DNA of 64,000 nucleotides from Chlorops oryzae (GCA_020466095.1 CM035808.1:3909688-3973687); one strand, 5' to 3'; numbered from the stretch's first letter, positions 24,827 to 38,248 are shown. Notes: a model not told the origin generated them from the letters alone. Program-made: numbers and translations.

Positions 24827-25440
24827 AACACTGATTACATATTCTTTTCATGGTTCGGAACCATTTGCGTTGGGTTGAAAAAATTCGTGCATACCCCGAA
24901 GGGTGATTTTGCGTTTTTTCTTCCGATTTTTGGTAAAAATTGTTCAACTTTGCAGCGGAAAAACGGTATCAAGTAGTGCTCGGATGCAGTTCGTGTATAT
25001 GAAAAATTTGTTTAGTTAGAATCTTTCTATAATTGCATCAAAAAATTTTGATAAAATGTTTATTGCCTTGGGAGCTATAGGCCATACAAAAAAAAATATG
25101 ATAAAAAAACACGTCAAATGTTGGGAATTTTTGCAATTTGCACCTACTAGATAGAGTTTTTTCGGGTCGGTTTGTAATAAAACTATTTAAAATGAGATCA
25201 GAGCTATAAATTGTGATAAAAAGGAAATTAAAATATTGAACGGATTACGAGATATAGCCATAAGTAAGTGAGTAATTTAATTCTCGGCCCCACTTTTTAA
25301 AGTCTATTTAAAAAAAAAGTAGAGTTGACTTGAGAAAACTGAGTATGAGGCGTTGCTACACTCAACGAGCACTTTAAAAAACAGTCGTCAAATTTTTGTT
25401 TACAAAACATGACCTCTAAAATGTCGCACAGTGTAATAGA
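24827..25440 (+). repeat. dispersed repeat family H, copy 2
   Basis: It is highly similar to 6459-7195 but lacks the segment equivalent to 7075-7190. No coding capacity was seen. Confidence 0.7.
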
Positions 25441-26023
25441 GGTATTCAAGCAGCTGTGGAAATTCGAATGTGCAAATTTCCACTTTTGCATAAACGACCC
25501 TGTTAGCAAGGTGTATATAGTAGGGAAATGGTTGACGCAGTAGGCTTGGGCTTTACAAATATCCACATAACATGGCGCAAAGTTTGCCCATCAAAATTGA
25601 TGTGCCATATTTGCCCGGCCGGGGAATTTTTTTTTCCATACAAACAAATTTGCACAAACGAAAAATTTGCGAGGGTGCAAAAATTGCACACCTTCTTGAA
25701 TCCCACTAATGTTTTGATATTCTTTTTTTAGGTGCGTAAACCTAGTTTGGAAGCTTAGTTTTTGAATAATTGGAGAACATATGGAACTTCTTTAGCGGAA
25801 GAGTGACATATAAGTGGTATTCATGCAGCTTCGCAAATGGCTTCGCAACTTTTCCCATCGTAAATTTTCATATAAATTTTGACAGCTGTGTGACAAATTT
25901 CTCATTTCCCACAATTAGCGAAGGCGAAGCTACATGAGTCGCGCTATAGACTTTTATAACCAAAGAATCCTCACAGTATTCTTCATAACTAAATGTTTGA
26001 TTGGCTTTGGTTCGGAATTGTTG

Positions 26024-26600
26024 CCCAAGCGGGAAATTATCTCCTGCATGACAAAGTCACCAATGATGTCATCGATGACATATAGGTGACATTGTCATGC
26101 ATGACATCTTGGAGGACATGTCATCGTGGAGGGATGCTGTACAGGTGCTTGAATCTCATTGGCTATTGAAATTTAAATAAGGTTTTACCGTCAGTTCAGC
26201 ATTAGCATGAAGTGGCGTAGATGATGGGTGCTTGACTCAGAATCCGAAGATCGCGGGTTCGATCCCTGGCAGAGGCGAACAAAAATTGTAAAAAATAGAT
26301 TTTTAAAAATTTTTTCGAAACATTCAACGAGGGCAAAGAAGAGAGTTATCAAACTGGTTTCTATAAATTGACATTTAGAGAGAAAATAGCAATGTGCTGA
26401 TCTCAAATTATTTTTTCGCCATCGCGTCCCCTAGCATGACCAGTGACATTTTCTAATCTTCCGGTGATAATGTCACCCCTGAAGTCCCTGTCAGCTCCTG
26501 TGTAAATGTCATACAAAGTGTCACCGAAAATAGCATGCATTCTGGCATCGAAGTCACTAGGACATCATCGGGGATGTCCGTGGGACATTTCCCGCTGGGG
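26024..26600. mobile_element. TIR element rich in TGACAT/ATGTCA motifs
   Basis: The left end is CCCAAGCGGGAAAT and the right end ATTTCCCGCTGGGG. Subterminal regions carry many TGACAT or ATGTCA steps in both orientations. A tRNA-like head lies inside. Confidence 0.65.
26195..26285 (+). mobile_element. tRNA-derived SINE head
   Basis: It contains an A-box-like 'tggcgtagatgatggg' and the B-box GGTTCGATCCC, followed by 'tggcagaggcgaa', which parallels 'ccggcacaggcgaa' in the SINE at 34074. The stems do not pair well enough for a functional tRNA. Confidence 0.5.
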
Positions 26601-27522
26601 CCTTTTGTTTTTCCAAAACAGTCTAAAAACATTGAAGAAAATAGGACTTATTAAATGGAAATTCTTTTATGATTTCCTTATAATTTTCTTTATTTTATTT
26701 GAAAGTTTTTTTTTATTTGAATTTTTTTTTTATTTTAAAATAATTCAATCGTATCGAAGAACTTCTGAAGCAATATTTTCCGAATTGCGCAAAAATTCTC
26801 TGTAATATGAAATCATAAGAACATTATCATCTACTCGTGCGTTAAGTAAGTAATTTAGTTCAATACAAGCGATAAGATTACAGCTTTTCACTTAAAATTT
26901 GCACTCCATTTTCTGGGGAAAAAACTAAATGAACATTTTTTCCATATTATCGTTTTTTTACGGCACTCAATTTAACACGAAACGATGACCCAAATATCGG
27001 AAAATTTAATTTGATTTCATTATGTACATTATGGATCGCAAAATCGGGTTATATAAAAAGAAAATTGTGGGGGAAAACAGAATTTTTTCAATAATTTCAT
27101 AAACTTTTATTCAAATACAATCGCGAGTTATGGACGTTTTTTTCCATTTCTTTTATCAGGGTCTTAAAAAAAAATATACCACATTTTTTATTTTTATTTT
27201 CAAACGATGCACTTGAAATCTTTCAAAAGTTTAGAATAACATTTTTTTAAAAGTTATTTCAATTGGTTCACGAAACATTTTTTGGCACATTTTAATTAAA
27301 ATATTTCACTTCTTTCGCTTTGTAGAAGTTTGCACCTTAAAATCTGTGAAATCTTTTATTTTTTTATCTATTACAGAAACCCGATGTGTACGCTCTTTCA
27401 CCTTGGCCTATGCACTTCAACGATACGATGACATGCTCAAGTGCTCGTTGAGAATTTGTTGTTGTTGTTGTTTCCCTCTTCGAACATCCAAAAGTTGAAT
27501 ATACATAGTATTGAAAAGTATG

Positions 27523-27909
27523 TATAAAAGGTATAAAGAATTTTTGAGCTAGAATCCGAATACCGAGCCGAAGAACGCGTGCGAGCACCTCAACATTTGC
27601 GCCTCAACTGAATGCTCGAACTCGAAAACGAATGGTTCGTCATAGGCGGCCTGGAGACCGTGCGATGCACGATAGAATGCGTTGAGTAGGAAATTCGAGA
27701 AGCGCATAAAATGCACTGCGAAGGGAGACCGAAGTAATGGAGTGTGAGGCTGGCCTTTCGCTGTGGCGTGATGTGATATGGTGTGGTGCAGCTACTTGGA
27801 TGGATCAACGCTTCAAATGCAATGTAGCATGCAACGTAACGAACGCGAATGGGGTGCTCAAAACAGAAGAAATAAACAAAATATTGCACTCTACAGCCAG
27901 TACGTTAAG
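27523..27909 (+). promoter_or_regulatory. possible plus-strand TATA promoter and leader exon
   Basis: TATAAAAG at 27523-27530 is followed by a GC-richer, repeat-free segment that ends in a perfect donor (TTAAG|gtaagtg at 27909/27910). One small frame (27612-27689, 25 codons, starting MLELENEWFVIGG) is present. No downstream exon was recognised. It could be the start of a non-coding RNA or an unrelated gene leader. Confidence 0.25.
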
Positions 27910-28599
27910 GTAAGTGTAGAAAATAATGTTTTTATAATAATCAAAGAAACAATTTGTTAAATGATATCGGTTGAAGAATACTTTACTTTGATCATTTCAT
28001 AAATTTTTCTCTCAATTATCGCGACGCCCACTAACTAAGTTCAATGCCTTCTATGGCGTAGCATGGAGCAGGGGTTCCCAAACTATTAGAGAATCCTTAA
28101 TGAATTCTTAACTTTCTAAATTTAAAAAAAAAACTTTTTTGTTTACTGTAAGGACTTAATGAAATTTTATACTTGTTTCTTCACGAGTCGTCAAAAAAAC
28201 TTTAATTAACCTTAAGATTCCATGGAATGCCGCTGCGGAAACGCTGCCGAAAAAATTCGAAAAGCTCGTCTCTTTTGCTCTCATCGTAGCTTCCTCTTAT
28301 CAGTTTGAATCTTTTAAAAAAATTATTGTTGACACAACTTACTAAAGCCGCATACTCAGAGACGAACGAAGACAGTGTCTTTTTTTTATTTTTTCATTTT
28401 TTTTTCATCAATTGAAAATGAGCCAAAAAGAAATTAAAACTGATATATAACAGACACGCTGACATTGTGTGTGGGGCCTATTTGCCGGTTTACCGCCTAT
28501 TTGTTTATTCCAAAGCTGTAAACAACGCCGGAAGTCAATTTGAGAAAGCGACGTTCGAGCTCTTAATGGAGTTTTTAAAAATTTTATAATATGTATTCC

Positions 28600-29500
28600 T
28601 ACACTGAGAGAACTTAACCATGATTTTTTTTAAAGGGCGCATTGTTATTCACAGTTCATTTTGATTTTCGAGCAGAACGAAAATTTGGTTGAGTCAACAA
28701 CGTTTTTGGTTGATTTGAAAAGAAATACATATGTTAAATTAAATTTCTTTACTTTCGGTATAATTCTCATTTGGTTTATGAAATAAGTAGAACATCTTAT
28801 AAGATATTTATGAATCTTAGAATTTTTAAGCATTGCGAAAGCAGTCACGACCAGTGCTCGGACTTCTACCACTTTAGTGGTAGATCTACCACTATTTTCA
28901 CTTTCTACCACTTCTATCACGCTAGGTCCAAATCTACCACTTTTTTTTTTACTTATTTATGCATTTGTTTTATGTATTTTATGATCATTTAGAATAATTG
29001 AGAGCATAAAAAATGTGCTTCAATGTTATGTGTTATTGAAAAATATGTTGGCAGCTTCCTATTGTCTAGAATGTTGTCAAGAACGGCTGCATTGGCACTT
29101 AACGACGTCCAATAAATATTGACACATTTTTTTAATAAGAGAAAATACCTAAAAACATTTAAGTTTCCCAATTTTCTACATGATCAGATGTGATATATTA
29201 CTATTTTAAACAATTTTAAATCTACCACTTTTTATATAAATCTACCACCTGTTCTTTAAAAATCTACCGCCTTTAAAAATTTTCAAGTCCGAGCACGAAA
29301 ACGGAGTGACAAAAACGGACGAAGTCCATCCGATGGTTATTTTTGGGGTTATGTTCAGCAGAGGTTGATTCAAAAGGAAAATCTTTATTTTTTCCAACAA
29401 GAAAAATTGTTAAAATTAAAAATATTCCTTGTTGAAGCCGGTTTTGTATGTTTTTCCTTTTGATTTAACCAGTTTTCTGGTTGATTTTTTTCTCTGTGTA
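28600..29500. mobile_element. MITE-G copy 2, with nested element
   Basis: It starts TACACTGAGAGAACTTAACC and ends CTCTGTGTA. It is interrupted by the insertion at 28852-29296. Confidence 0.75.
28852..29296. mobile_element. TIR element with 'ctaccac' repeats
   Basis: The ends are CAGTGCTCGGACTT and AAGTCCGAGCAC. Near both ends 'ctaccac' or its complement 'gtggtag' recurs in short arrays. The CAGTG start is hAT-like, but no clean target duplication could be defined. Confidence 0.65.
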
Positions 29501-30309
29501 TAAAAAGTATGGGTTTTGGTATTGGTTCTGGCATTTGATCATTGGAAAAAACGAGAAGGTATGAAGTTGTTTTGAGTTGGCCTTCAATAAAGAGGAATTT
29601 TTTTTTTTAGCAAAAATGTTGACTATTCACTATCGACTTACGTGCCTATAGTTAAAATCTCTGTGCTATGATATAAATTTTTTTAAAATCGAAAAAGTTC
29701 TTCACTTCAAGAGATAGATTCGAATGAGCTACACCCAAAAGGTAATCAGGTACGGGAGGCGCCGCCGTTTTTGCCTTCTCCTAAATTTTCTTTCACCGAT
29801 AGAAATATTTTCGTAAATTTTTTTTTTTTTTTTTAGCGATATGGTGAAAGGCAGACCAAGTATCTTACAGCTCGCAATGCACAAATCGATCTGAAGCCAA
29901 TCATTCCATTCATTCTGAAGCATTATCAAAGGCACCGAATTTTTGTGCTGTAAAGATGTCTTTTCGTCTTTATACTATCGAAAAGAAAGAGTGTGTTTAA
30001 CACTGCTCTTTTGTCTTAAATAGCCTCCAAGAATAAACCGAAAGAAATAATTAAATTGGATTTTAAGTGCAACTTAAGCAGTTTTCCTCACTGTCTCAAT
30101 TATGAACAATTCATCAAGCCACCACTGTATGAAAAAGCTTTATTAAAAGCTTTTCTAAAGTTGTTTCAAAGTCCTCTATGCAAAAAAGAAACACTTGCAA
30201 TCTGTTGAGAGTGAGGTCCTTGGCGCTTTTTCAAATTCAAGGAAAGTCATTGAATCTGATAGAAATTTTGTCACGTTTGCCGCAAATGTTGTTTTGTGAG
30301 AGACTCTGA

Positions 30310-31060
30310 AAAAAGGGCTGGCGGTATGTTTTTAAAAATTTTTTTAAATAATAAGAAATAATTATGATAAAAAGATGAAACAAACGGTGACTTATTGTTA
30401 ATAAAACAAGGAATATAGAAAATTTATTTTTAAGTTTTACACTGAGAAAAATTTTGGCACAAAAAAGAAAACAAAAATTTAACTATTTTTTTCAGTGTAT
30501 TTCAGTTTTTGTAAAACCTTTTGAATGTTTTAAAAAAATACCTTGTGTTATTAACAATAAGTCACCGTGTGTTTCATCTTTTTATCTTAATTATTTCTGG
30601 AGATATTAAATTTTTTAAAACATGCCGTATGAGTTTTTAGTGTGTTTTGTTTCATTTTCGTACATTCGTACTGGATATTAGTACTAGAGCATCTATGTGC
30701 ACTTGTAATTTTTTGAATATCTCACTGTTGCGCCATTTTATTTGAATGAATCTTTTTTTTAAATGAAAGCAAATACTTAGAGGTATTTTTAAAAATATTT
30801 GTAGAGCGTCGTCAAACTGGGAATACACTGAAAAAAATTGTTAAAATTGTCTTTTAGTTTTGTGAGGAAATTTTTCTCAGCGTAAAATTAAAAAAAATTA
30901 GTTTGATTTCCTGTTATATTAGCAATCGGCCAACGTTTGTTTCATCTTCTTATCTTAATTCGTTTTTGAGATACCTATAAAACTTTGAAAAAAAACCTAT
31001 TAAAAAAGGATTTTCAAGGATATTTCAAGTACCGTTCAAAATAAAAATCTAAAATGTAGT
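30310..31060 (+). repeat. third copy of the 13.5/15.6 kb repeat
   Basis: Text such as 'taaaacaaggaatatagaaaa', 'cagtgtatttcagtttttgtaaaacc' and 'gtgcacttgtaattttttgaat' matches the arms at 13.5 and 16.3 kb. AT-rich, no gene. Confidence 0.65.
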
Positions 31061-31177
31061 CTTGATTGAATTTCCATTTAGCTTTCACAGCGATTGAACA
31101 ATTTTAATATTCCCAAGCCCATTAAAAATATATTGTGATTGGCTTTTTAGCCTTCTACAGATTTGCTTAAAGCCTTA

Positions 31178-31347
31178 GGGCCCATTTACACTTTTGACGT
31201 TTGACATCAAAAAAATTTGACTTCAAAATTTAAAATGATTTTTCGATTCAAAAAACGATTTTGATGTCAAAAATTCTTACGTGTATACTTTTTGAAGATT
31301 GTTTTGAAATAGATTTTGACAAAATTGTCAAATGTGTAAATGCCCCC
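31178..31347. mobile_element. 170-bp MITE
   Basis: The ends are GGGCCCATTTACACTTTTGAC-like and its imperfect complement ending GTAAATGCCCCC. The 153-codon plus frame starting at 31261 begins inside it and continues into unique DNA; I do not recognise that frame and do not call it a gene. Confidence 0.6.
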
Positions 31348-31721
31348 TTAATTAGATTAAAATGTTGTGTTGAATGTTTAAAAAGCATACCTTCAGGTGT
31401 TAACAGATTTTCTGTTGCCCTTAATCTTGGCGCAATAATTGAAGAGATTATTTTTGGCAGCCTAAAAGTACGCAATAAATTACTATGGGAGTTTTTATTA
31501 CGCTATATGACTCGTGTAAACTCTGCGTTTGTGCATCTGAGTGTAACGTCCAGATCCACTCGACTTTCAACTGCAAATTACATACATAATGGCTTTATAA
31601 ATTTCAGAAATAAAATAGAGCGAGAATTTACAAAGATTAAGATCAGGAATAGGCATCATCGGACCATTCTAGTAGTTCTCTTATACTTATCATTAAAACT
31701 ACTCTCAAAGCTTCATATCTA

Positions 31722-32405
31722 GTAAGGTATATTGTATTAAAATAAAGCCCTTAACGACATTTCTGCAAATTGGATATGAGGGCGTGGTAATCGGTACCTT
31801 AAAAACCCTTATTCATAAACTCATTGATCAAAGTTCTATATATAACACTTGAAAGTACTCGATGAGTATAACAACGCCTCATACTCAGTTTTGTCAAGTC
31901 ACCTCTACTTTTTTTTTAAATAGACTTCAAAATGTGGGGCCGAGAATTAAATTACTCACTTACTTGTGGCTATATCTCGTAATCCGTTCAGTATTTTAAT
32001 TTCCTTTCTATCGCAATTTCTAGCTCTGAACTCATTTTAAATAGTTTTAGTACAAACCGACCCGAAAAAACTCTATCTAGTAGGTGCAAATTGCAAAATT
32101 CCTAAAATTTGACGTGTTTTTTTATCATATTTTATTTTGTATAGCCTATAGCTCCCAAGGCAATAAACATTTTATCAAAATTGTTGGATGTAAATATAGA
32201 AAGAATATAACCAAACAACATTTTCATATACACGAACTGCATCCGAGCAATACTTGATACCGTTTTGCCGGTGCAAAGTTGCAGATTTTTTACCAAAAAT
32301 CGGAAGAAAAAACGCAAAATCACCCTTTGGGTATGCACGAAATTTTTCAACCCAACGCAAATGGTTCCGAACCATGAAAAGAATTTCTAATCAGTGTTGC
32401 ACTGT
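31722..32405 (-). repeat. dispersed repeat family H, copy 3 (inverted)
   Basis: Reverse complement of 6459-7195 over most of its length, including the segment missing from copy 2. Confidence 0.7.
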
Positions 32406-33471
32406 TTTTTTCTGGATAATCTGCCAAACAAAAAAAACTCTCTAAATCCCATTTTGTATAAGCATCCTTTTCCACCCATAAGCATATTTTTCGTAAAAAT
32501 GGGCGTGGCCATCGGTCCTTCGTTTTTAAATGAAAACTACTTTCGAGCAATTTATTATTCCGTTCTTGTTTTCGATAGAGCTTTAAAAAGAGACCAGAGA
32601 TGTATCGGGTACCCAATTTTCAGTTTTGACCGCTTGTAACACCCTTAGTTTCATTTCTCTATTGCACCATGATTCCTCATAAATTTTTTATTGTTTATAA
32701 AACAAATGAAAATGCTTTTCTTAATCGATGTTGGATAAATTTTCCAATCAATGACCATGTTTGACCATGAAAATACAATGTATGCATTCAAGATTTTCAC
32801 GTTTGACTCAAATTATCCCAATATTTATATGCCTCTTTTTCTATTGAAGCCGACTCGATTCGGTAAACTGTTGTGAGGTGAATGCAACTTAATTGTCGCG
32901 CTGAAAGTATAATTGCATCAAAAAATGCCACAAGTTTGAATTTCCCGATTGATAAAAATCTTTTGCACTTTTGCCAGCTTATAATTTATTATAAATATTT
33001 GAAAATATCTACCAAAACAATTTTAATGAAATATTTTGAATTTGTGGAAAGATTAGAGACGTTTGAGAGCATATTTTGAGGCCATGAGCACAAAACCGAA
33101 TTCGGTTCGGGTATTCCAAAAAAAAAATAGGAGGTTTTCAGGAATCGTATACGAATTCTGCGAAGATTATAAAAGAGTTGCACCACCAGTGGTACGCGTA
33201 CCAATCGTTGAGGACAGGTAGTGTATCACAAAGAGTTTTATTTGCTATAATCAATACTTAATGGCATCCATCTCTGATGAGTTAGGGTCCACTGCCATCC
33301 TGTTTGCAGAGATAATATCATCATATGATTGCGTTTTTCAATGCCATTAGTTCGCAAAAACTATTTCGAAAGATATCAAGACTTAAAGAATTGCATATTT
33401 ATTTAATATTCAGGGCTGTCATAGAATCCGAAATCTATCGGAATTGGAATTTTAGTCGACTGAATTTTCAT

Positions 33472-35151
33472 ATATGGGCATTTCCATCGTAACTCACGCG
33501 ACAGGCGTACGACTTCAAGGCTTGCTTACTCGAAAGTTTATGTAATTAAGGTATAAAAAATTTACAATGTACATATATCTTAGTAGAAGTACTAACGGTA
33601 TGGTCTATCAAACTTGTCCTTGCAACAACTAACTAAGAATAGTAAAGTTAAATGTTTTCGTAACCCACGCGACAAAAAAAGGAAGTGCGTTTTACAAGCA
33701 AAGTTACAAATTGAAAATTTAGCGAATTTTTCGTACACAACTTGCCTTCTTTTAATTTTTGAAATAATTAGAAAACTGTGAAATTTTATAATAAACCCAC
33801 TTAGTCAATCAATTTTGGGTATTCAATAATATATTGAGCTTTTAAAAAATATTTGCCGTAACTCACGCGACATAACTCACGCGACAAAATTTCCGTTAAG
33901 AGAATTAGTGTTCAAATATTGAAAGTTTAGCTTTTAAACCAAGTCTTAATAAATATTAAATAACATAACAAAAATGTATTTCATTACCAAAAAACAAAAA
34001 AAAAAAGTTAATTCAAAAATTTAAGAAGATAAAAAAATCAATCAAAGATTCATATTACACTTACACGTCTATAGCGGCTCTGGGATAGCGTACGGGATGC
34101 GTGCTATGCTCTCGATCACAGGGTCCGAGGTTCGATTACCGGCACAGGCGAAACGGAGTGTAATGTTCCAAGCCTAGTACTGGTTTTTCAAAAATCGGAT
34201 GTTAGGGGCACACTACATAATAAGACATACACTCAAACAAACACAAGAAAACCTCCTTGGTATCACAAGGGGCCGATTAACGGCCTAAGTGGCAGCCACT
34301 TCAACCTACCTACCTACCTACACGTCTATATCTTAATGTTATGCTTTTTTGAATAAAAGGTTTTGGCGACTGCAATACAATTTTTGTTGACAAATGAAAA
34401 ATAATGATTATTTTTTATTCCCACAATATTACGAATTTTGACCGTTTGTGTCTTCCTATAATCTCTCCACTTTCCATCATCTTTTCTTAAATTCGATCTC
34501 CACTCCTTCTTTCTTTCTTTGACTTTGTTGTTTTTTTCTTTCTTTTCCATCTTTTTGCCCAAAATATAAAAACATTAAATATTATTGAAGCTTTCGTATT
34601 CGAATTTGCTCTTACCGTAACTCACGCGACAGATTTCAACAGCAAGTAATAGATATGTAAACAAAATATATAGGATTTTTTTTTATCACTTTTAGTTGTT
34701 AAACTTATTCTCTCTTTAGCCGCAAAAGATCTTGTACTGAAATTTTTTTTTATAATCACACTGGTCAAAAATTACATATATTCGTAACTCACGCGACATA
34801 AAAATAGAAATAAAAACAATATAAAAAATTTACAGTTATTTCATATGCAAGCGCTCTCTTTGCATAGTGGGGCTAACATTCAAAATTATTAGACCAAATT
34901 TTACCCAATACCATTCCTTATAACCAGCCGTAGGCTTATAAAATGTTCATACAAAAATTATATCAAGATGATCGAAAAATTTCGCCACATGTTTCGACAA
35001 GGTTTTTTTGGGTTTAAATATTATGTAAGATATTAAAACTTTCAGAATTAAAGCTTCATGTATAAGAGTATTCTAATATATAAAAAAATTTGACTTAGCA
35101 GCACATAAAATTTTTAAGGTGTGGTTGACATTTCTGTGGAAATGCCCATAT
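33472..35151. mobile_element. TIR element K, copy 2 (1680 bp), with six 15-bp motifs
   Basis: The ends ATATGGGCATTTCC and GGAAATGCCCATAT are perfect 14-bp TIRs. GTAACTCACGCGACA or a one-base variant occurs at 33489, 33660, 33858, 33872, 34617 and 34784, always in the same orientation. No transposase frame is visible. A SINE is inserted at 34074. Confidence 0.75.
34074..34318 (+). mobile_element. tRNA-derived SINE with 12-bp target duplication
   Basis: TACACGTCTATA occurs exactly at 34062-34073 and 34319-34330. The body begins GCGGCTCTGGGATAGCG, carries a B-box (GGTTCGATTAC) and ends in a CCTA repeat tail. The exact duplication makes this a clean, rather young insertion. Confidence 0.85.
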
Positions 35152-36216
35152 ATCTGATAGACAGCCGGATAAAATAGGTTTCTGTGCTACTAAGAACCGA
35201 TAAGGGTTCCGATTCAAAATCAAAAGCAACAAAATTTTTTAATTCTGTATGAAATTTCGAACGGTTTTAATTCCGATTCCGACAGCTATCGGATTCTGTG
35301 ACACCCCAGATTAGTATGTATTAACTTAATACTATTAAGTTGTGTGTTACGCTCATGGCGTCAAGCTAGCAACTGTTTCTCTCTTAGACATGTTCATACA
35401 AGGAGTACTTTGTAGAGCGAATAATGAGTTCTTAACTAAAGTAAACAAAAAGTTGAAATTTTATGTGCTATTCATATTCATTGGATTCTCTCTAAGCCAC
35501 TGTGTATCGAAAAATAGGTTCACGAATCCATTTGGCCTATCCAAAATTTTATAAATTAAATTATAGTCAAGGAAAAATTGCAGACATTCTTTTGATGCTG
35601 ATTTAAAAAAGCCAATAGGATAGAGTTTCGGTTCCTTGGACGTTTTTATAAAAATAAAAAAAAAAGAATTTATTCTTGGCCACTTTGAGCATAGAAGAAA
35701 AAGTGACAAAAAAACATGCCACAACGTCTTCTAGAGACCGAACTGGGTAGAAATTCGGGTTCCTTTCTGGCAGCTCGAGCCCGGAGCCTTTTTCCTCCCC
35801 ATTTTCACTGGCCTAATTTTAAGAAGGGCACAATTTGGAAACAATTTATAAATGAAAGATGGATTGGATTTACCTTCTAGTAAGAAAAGATCCAACAATC
35901 AAAATAGGGAATTTTTTTAATGGAGTAATAAACATGATTGATCAAGATATCATCCATTTATATCTTCCACTCTTTTTGCCTGCTTGAGTTCGTTTAATTC
36001 ATAAACTCTAATTTATGTCAAAATTTGATAACTTTGACGTCCTGTCGACTACTTTTCGGTCTACTTGTGGTCGAATTGCCTTCTTAATGTCCTAACTTTA
36101 AAGATGAAATGTCTTAAATATTATGCTCTATTATTTTCGCCATTTGGGGACGTCCGATGATGCGTTTTTCTCTCTTCCCCGTGCGTTCCTCGACTTCAAA
36201 CCAACTGTCTCCCTGG

Positions 36217-37256
36217 CAGTGTTGGAAAAGTAGGTGTAATTGTACCTTTTTCGGCCCTTTTTCATCTCAAAGGTACATTAGGTACCTTTTTTTTAGTGGG
36301 GATGTTCTTTGAAGACCAAAAAGGAAAATTTAATTGTATACACTGGAAGAAAATCAATCAAAAAATGAGCAATTCGTATATTTCATAAAATTTTTCTTTT
36401 AATGCCGCGATTTCGATTGATGGGAGCTCGAACACTTGATGTAAGGGAAATATTTTAAAATAACATTTTAGGTGTTACCCAAAGTTCTCAATGAAATCAC
36501 GGTACTATAATTACAGTGTACTCTCTCTTAAGCGGACACCTACGGGACCGAAAAATATGTCCACTTAAGAGGAATCTATTTGAGAAGCAAGAATACTAGA
36601 AAATTCCCAAAAAGTGTCCGTTCAAGAGGAGTGTTCGCCAGGAGGGAATACACCAGCGTTGGAAAAGTAGGTGTAATTGTACCTTTTTCGTCTCTTTTTC
36701 ATTTCAAAGGTACATTAGGTACAATTTGTCCATTTTAGGTACAATTTCAAGATAAAGAAGTTTTGCTAGTGAATGAAATGGTGAAAGGTCTTCTGTGGTT
36801 ATCTGCGACTACTCCTGATTCTATTGCAACATTCTCATGATATTTACACAGAAGCGGCATTGGCCTTCATAAGAATATATGTCACGAGTGGGTCACCGAA
36901 ATTGGAATAGATTACTCCATCGTATCAGTATCTCCCGTTTTACAAGACTATGTCATCGTTCGGGAGTGAATAACAACTTCTCTCGATGACATTGCCATTA
37001 GAATTGGTATGAATAAAATCTCCTTTAAATGACCATATCATCAGATTTGATAAGTACTCAAATTTTCCCCTTGATGTCTTCCGTGAAAACAATTTGAATG
37101 AATTTACCATTTATGAGAAAAATTCCGGCTGGGTATATTATTTGTCATTTATGAAAAAAAAAAGGTGGCTGGGTATATTAGGTACACTTTACTATATTTA
37201 GGTACAATTTATGGACCACTTTAGGTACATACTGAAATTTCCATTTTTCAACACTG
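36217..37256. mobile_element. hAT-like element
   Basis: The ends are CAGTGTTGGAAAAGT and TTTTTCAACACTG, flanked by CTCCCTGG (left) and GTCCCTGG (right), a 7 of 8 target match. The left-end sequence is partly repeated at 36654. A small TIR element (about 36513-36652, 'cttaagcggacacc') lies between the two copies. 'aggtaca' steps recur throughout. No transposase frame. Confidence 0.7.
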
Positions 37257-37562
37257 GTCCCTGGTGATTTTTCGCCTAATATGAACAGCGACCTGAAGGC
37301 GAATCGGCGTCGTACGGACGTAATTTTGTCCTATTTGAATCTAAAATTTTCGACCCATTTTTCTAGTTAGAGAATCTTATGTTAAGTGCTAAAAAATTGT
37401 TCAAAATACCTTCTAAAAATCATTGATATAGATTCTCAATCCAAAGTCTGAGCTCAACTTCAAGTGAATATTTTTTTTAAGTTTAAAGTGAACTCCTAAA
37501 CAAGCGATTCCTTCGCAAAATCTCAAAAATTTCCTCAGCTTTGAAAGCCGTTTTTTTTTTCC

Positions 37563-38053
37563 TACACAGAGCAAAAAGTCCACCTAAAATACCCTATAAT
37601 CTAGAACAAAATTTAGATGATTTCTCTAAAGTTTTTATCCAAGAAGACTTCCGACTTAATTTTAGGTGGAATTCCGTCTCAATAAAATTTAGATGATTTC
37701 TCGTAGAAATAAGAGGGAAATCTTTTCAATTAAATTAAGATGACACCCCATAAAAACTAGAAGTTTTGCATCTGAATAATTTTAGGATGATAATCGGTTA
37801 GAAACAAGCAGTTTTCCCTCTCATTTGCACTTTTTATTACATAAAAAAGAGAAGAAGAAGAGAGAATAAGAAGTTTTCCCCTTATTTTTACTAGATTTCC
37901 TTTTCAATAAAATTAAGATAATTTGTAAGCTAAAATTAAGATGACTTTCTATTAAATATTTCTTCACTCTTTTCCCCTGTCACTCTCCTTGGTCACCATG
38001 CAATTTAAGATGGAAATCCTCTTAAATTTAGGGGACATTTTTCGCTCTGTGTA
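37563..38053. mobile_element. MITE-I (491 bp)
   Basis: The ends are TACACAGAGCAAAAAGTCC and GGACATTTTTCGCTCTGTGTA-like. Inner phrases 'aaatttagatgatttctc' and 'aaattaagatga' recur. Confidence 0.75.
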
Positions 38054-38248
38054 CAAGTCGAAAGAAAAAGCTCATAAATTCCCCGCTATTCCATTTGCTC
38101 AAAACATAATAATTTGTTTACTAAAAACATCGCATTCATTGTCAATTAAATTGAAATGTATTTTTTGCGCGATTAAAACTCTTAAATCGGTTTGCACATA
38201 ATTTAAAAAAAAAATTATCGTACCATCGCCCTTCATCCTTCGATCCAT

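Larger units (their letters stand above)
33413..35307. mobile_element. outer TIR element J, split by element K
   Basis: The outer ends are GGCTGTCATAGAATCCGA and TCGGATTCTGTGACACCC. Only about 60 bp on the left and 155 bp on the right belong to it; the rest is element K, inserted at 33472-35151. Confidence 0.65.

Noticed and set aside
27590..27889. 99-codon minus-strand frame
   Set aside because: No domain, and it lies opposite the candidate plus-strand leader.
31261..31722. 153-codon plus-strand frame
   Set aside because: It starts inside a MITE, has no recognised motif, and lies among repeats. It is the longest unexplained non-repeat frame outside known genes and could be searched, but I cannot support it.
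34074..34160. Functional tRNA gene
   Set aside because: It has a B-box but stems do not pair, and it is part of a SINE with target duplications and a CCTA tail.
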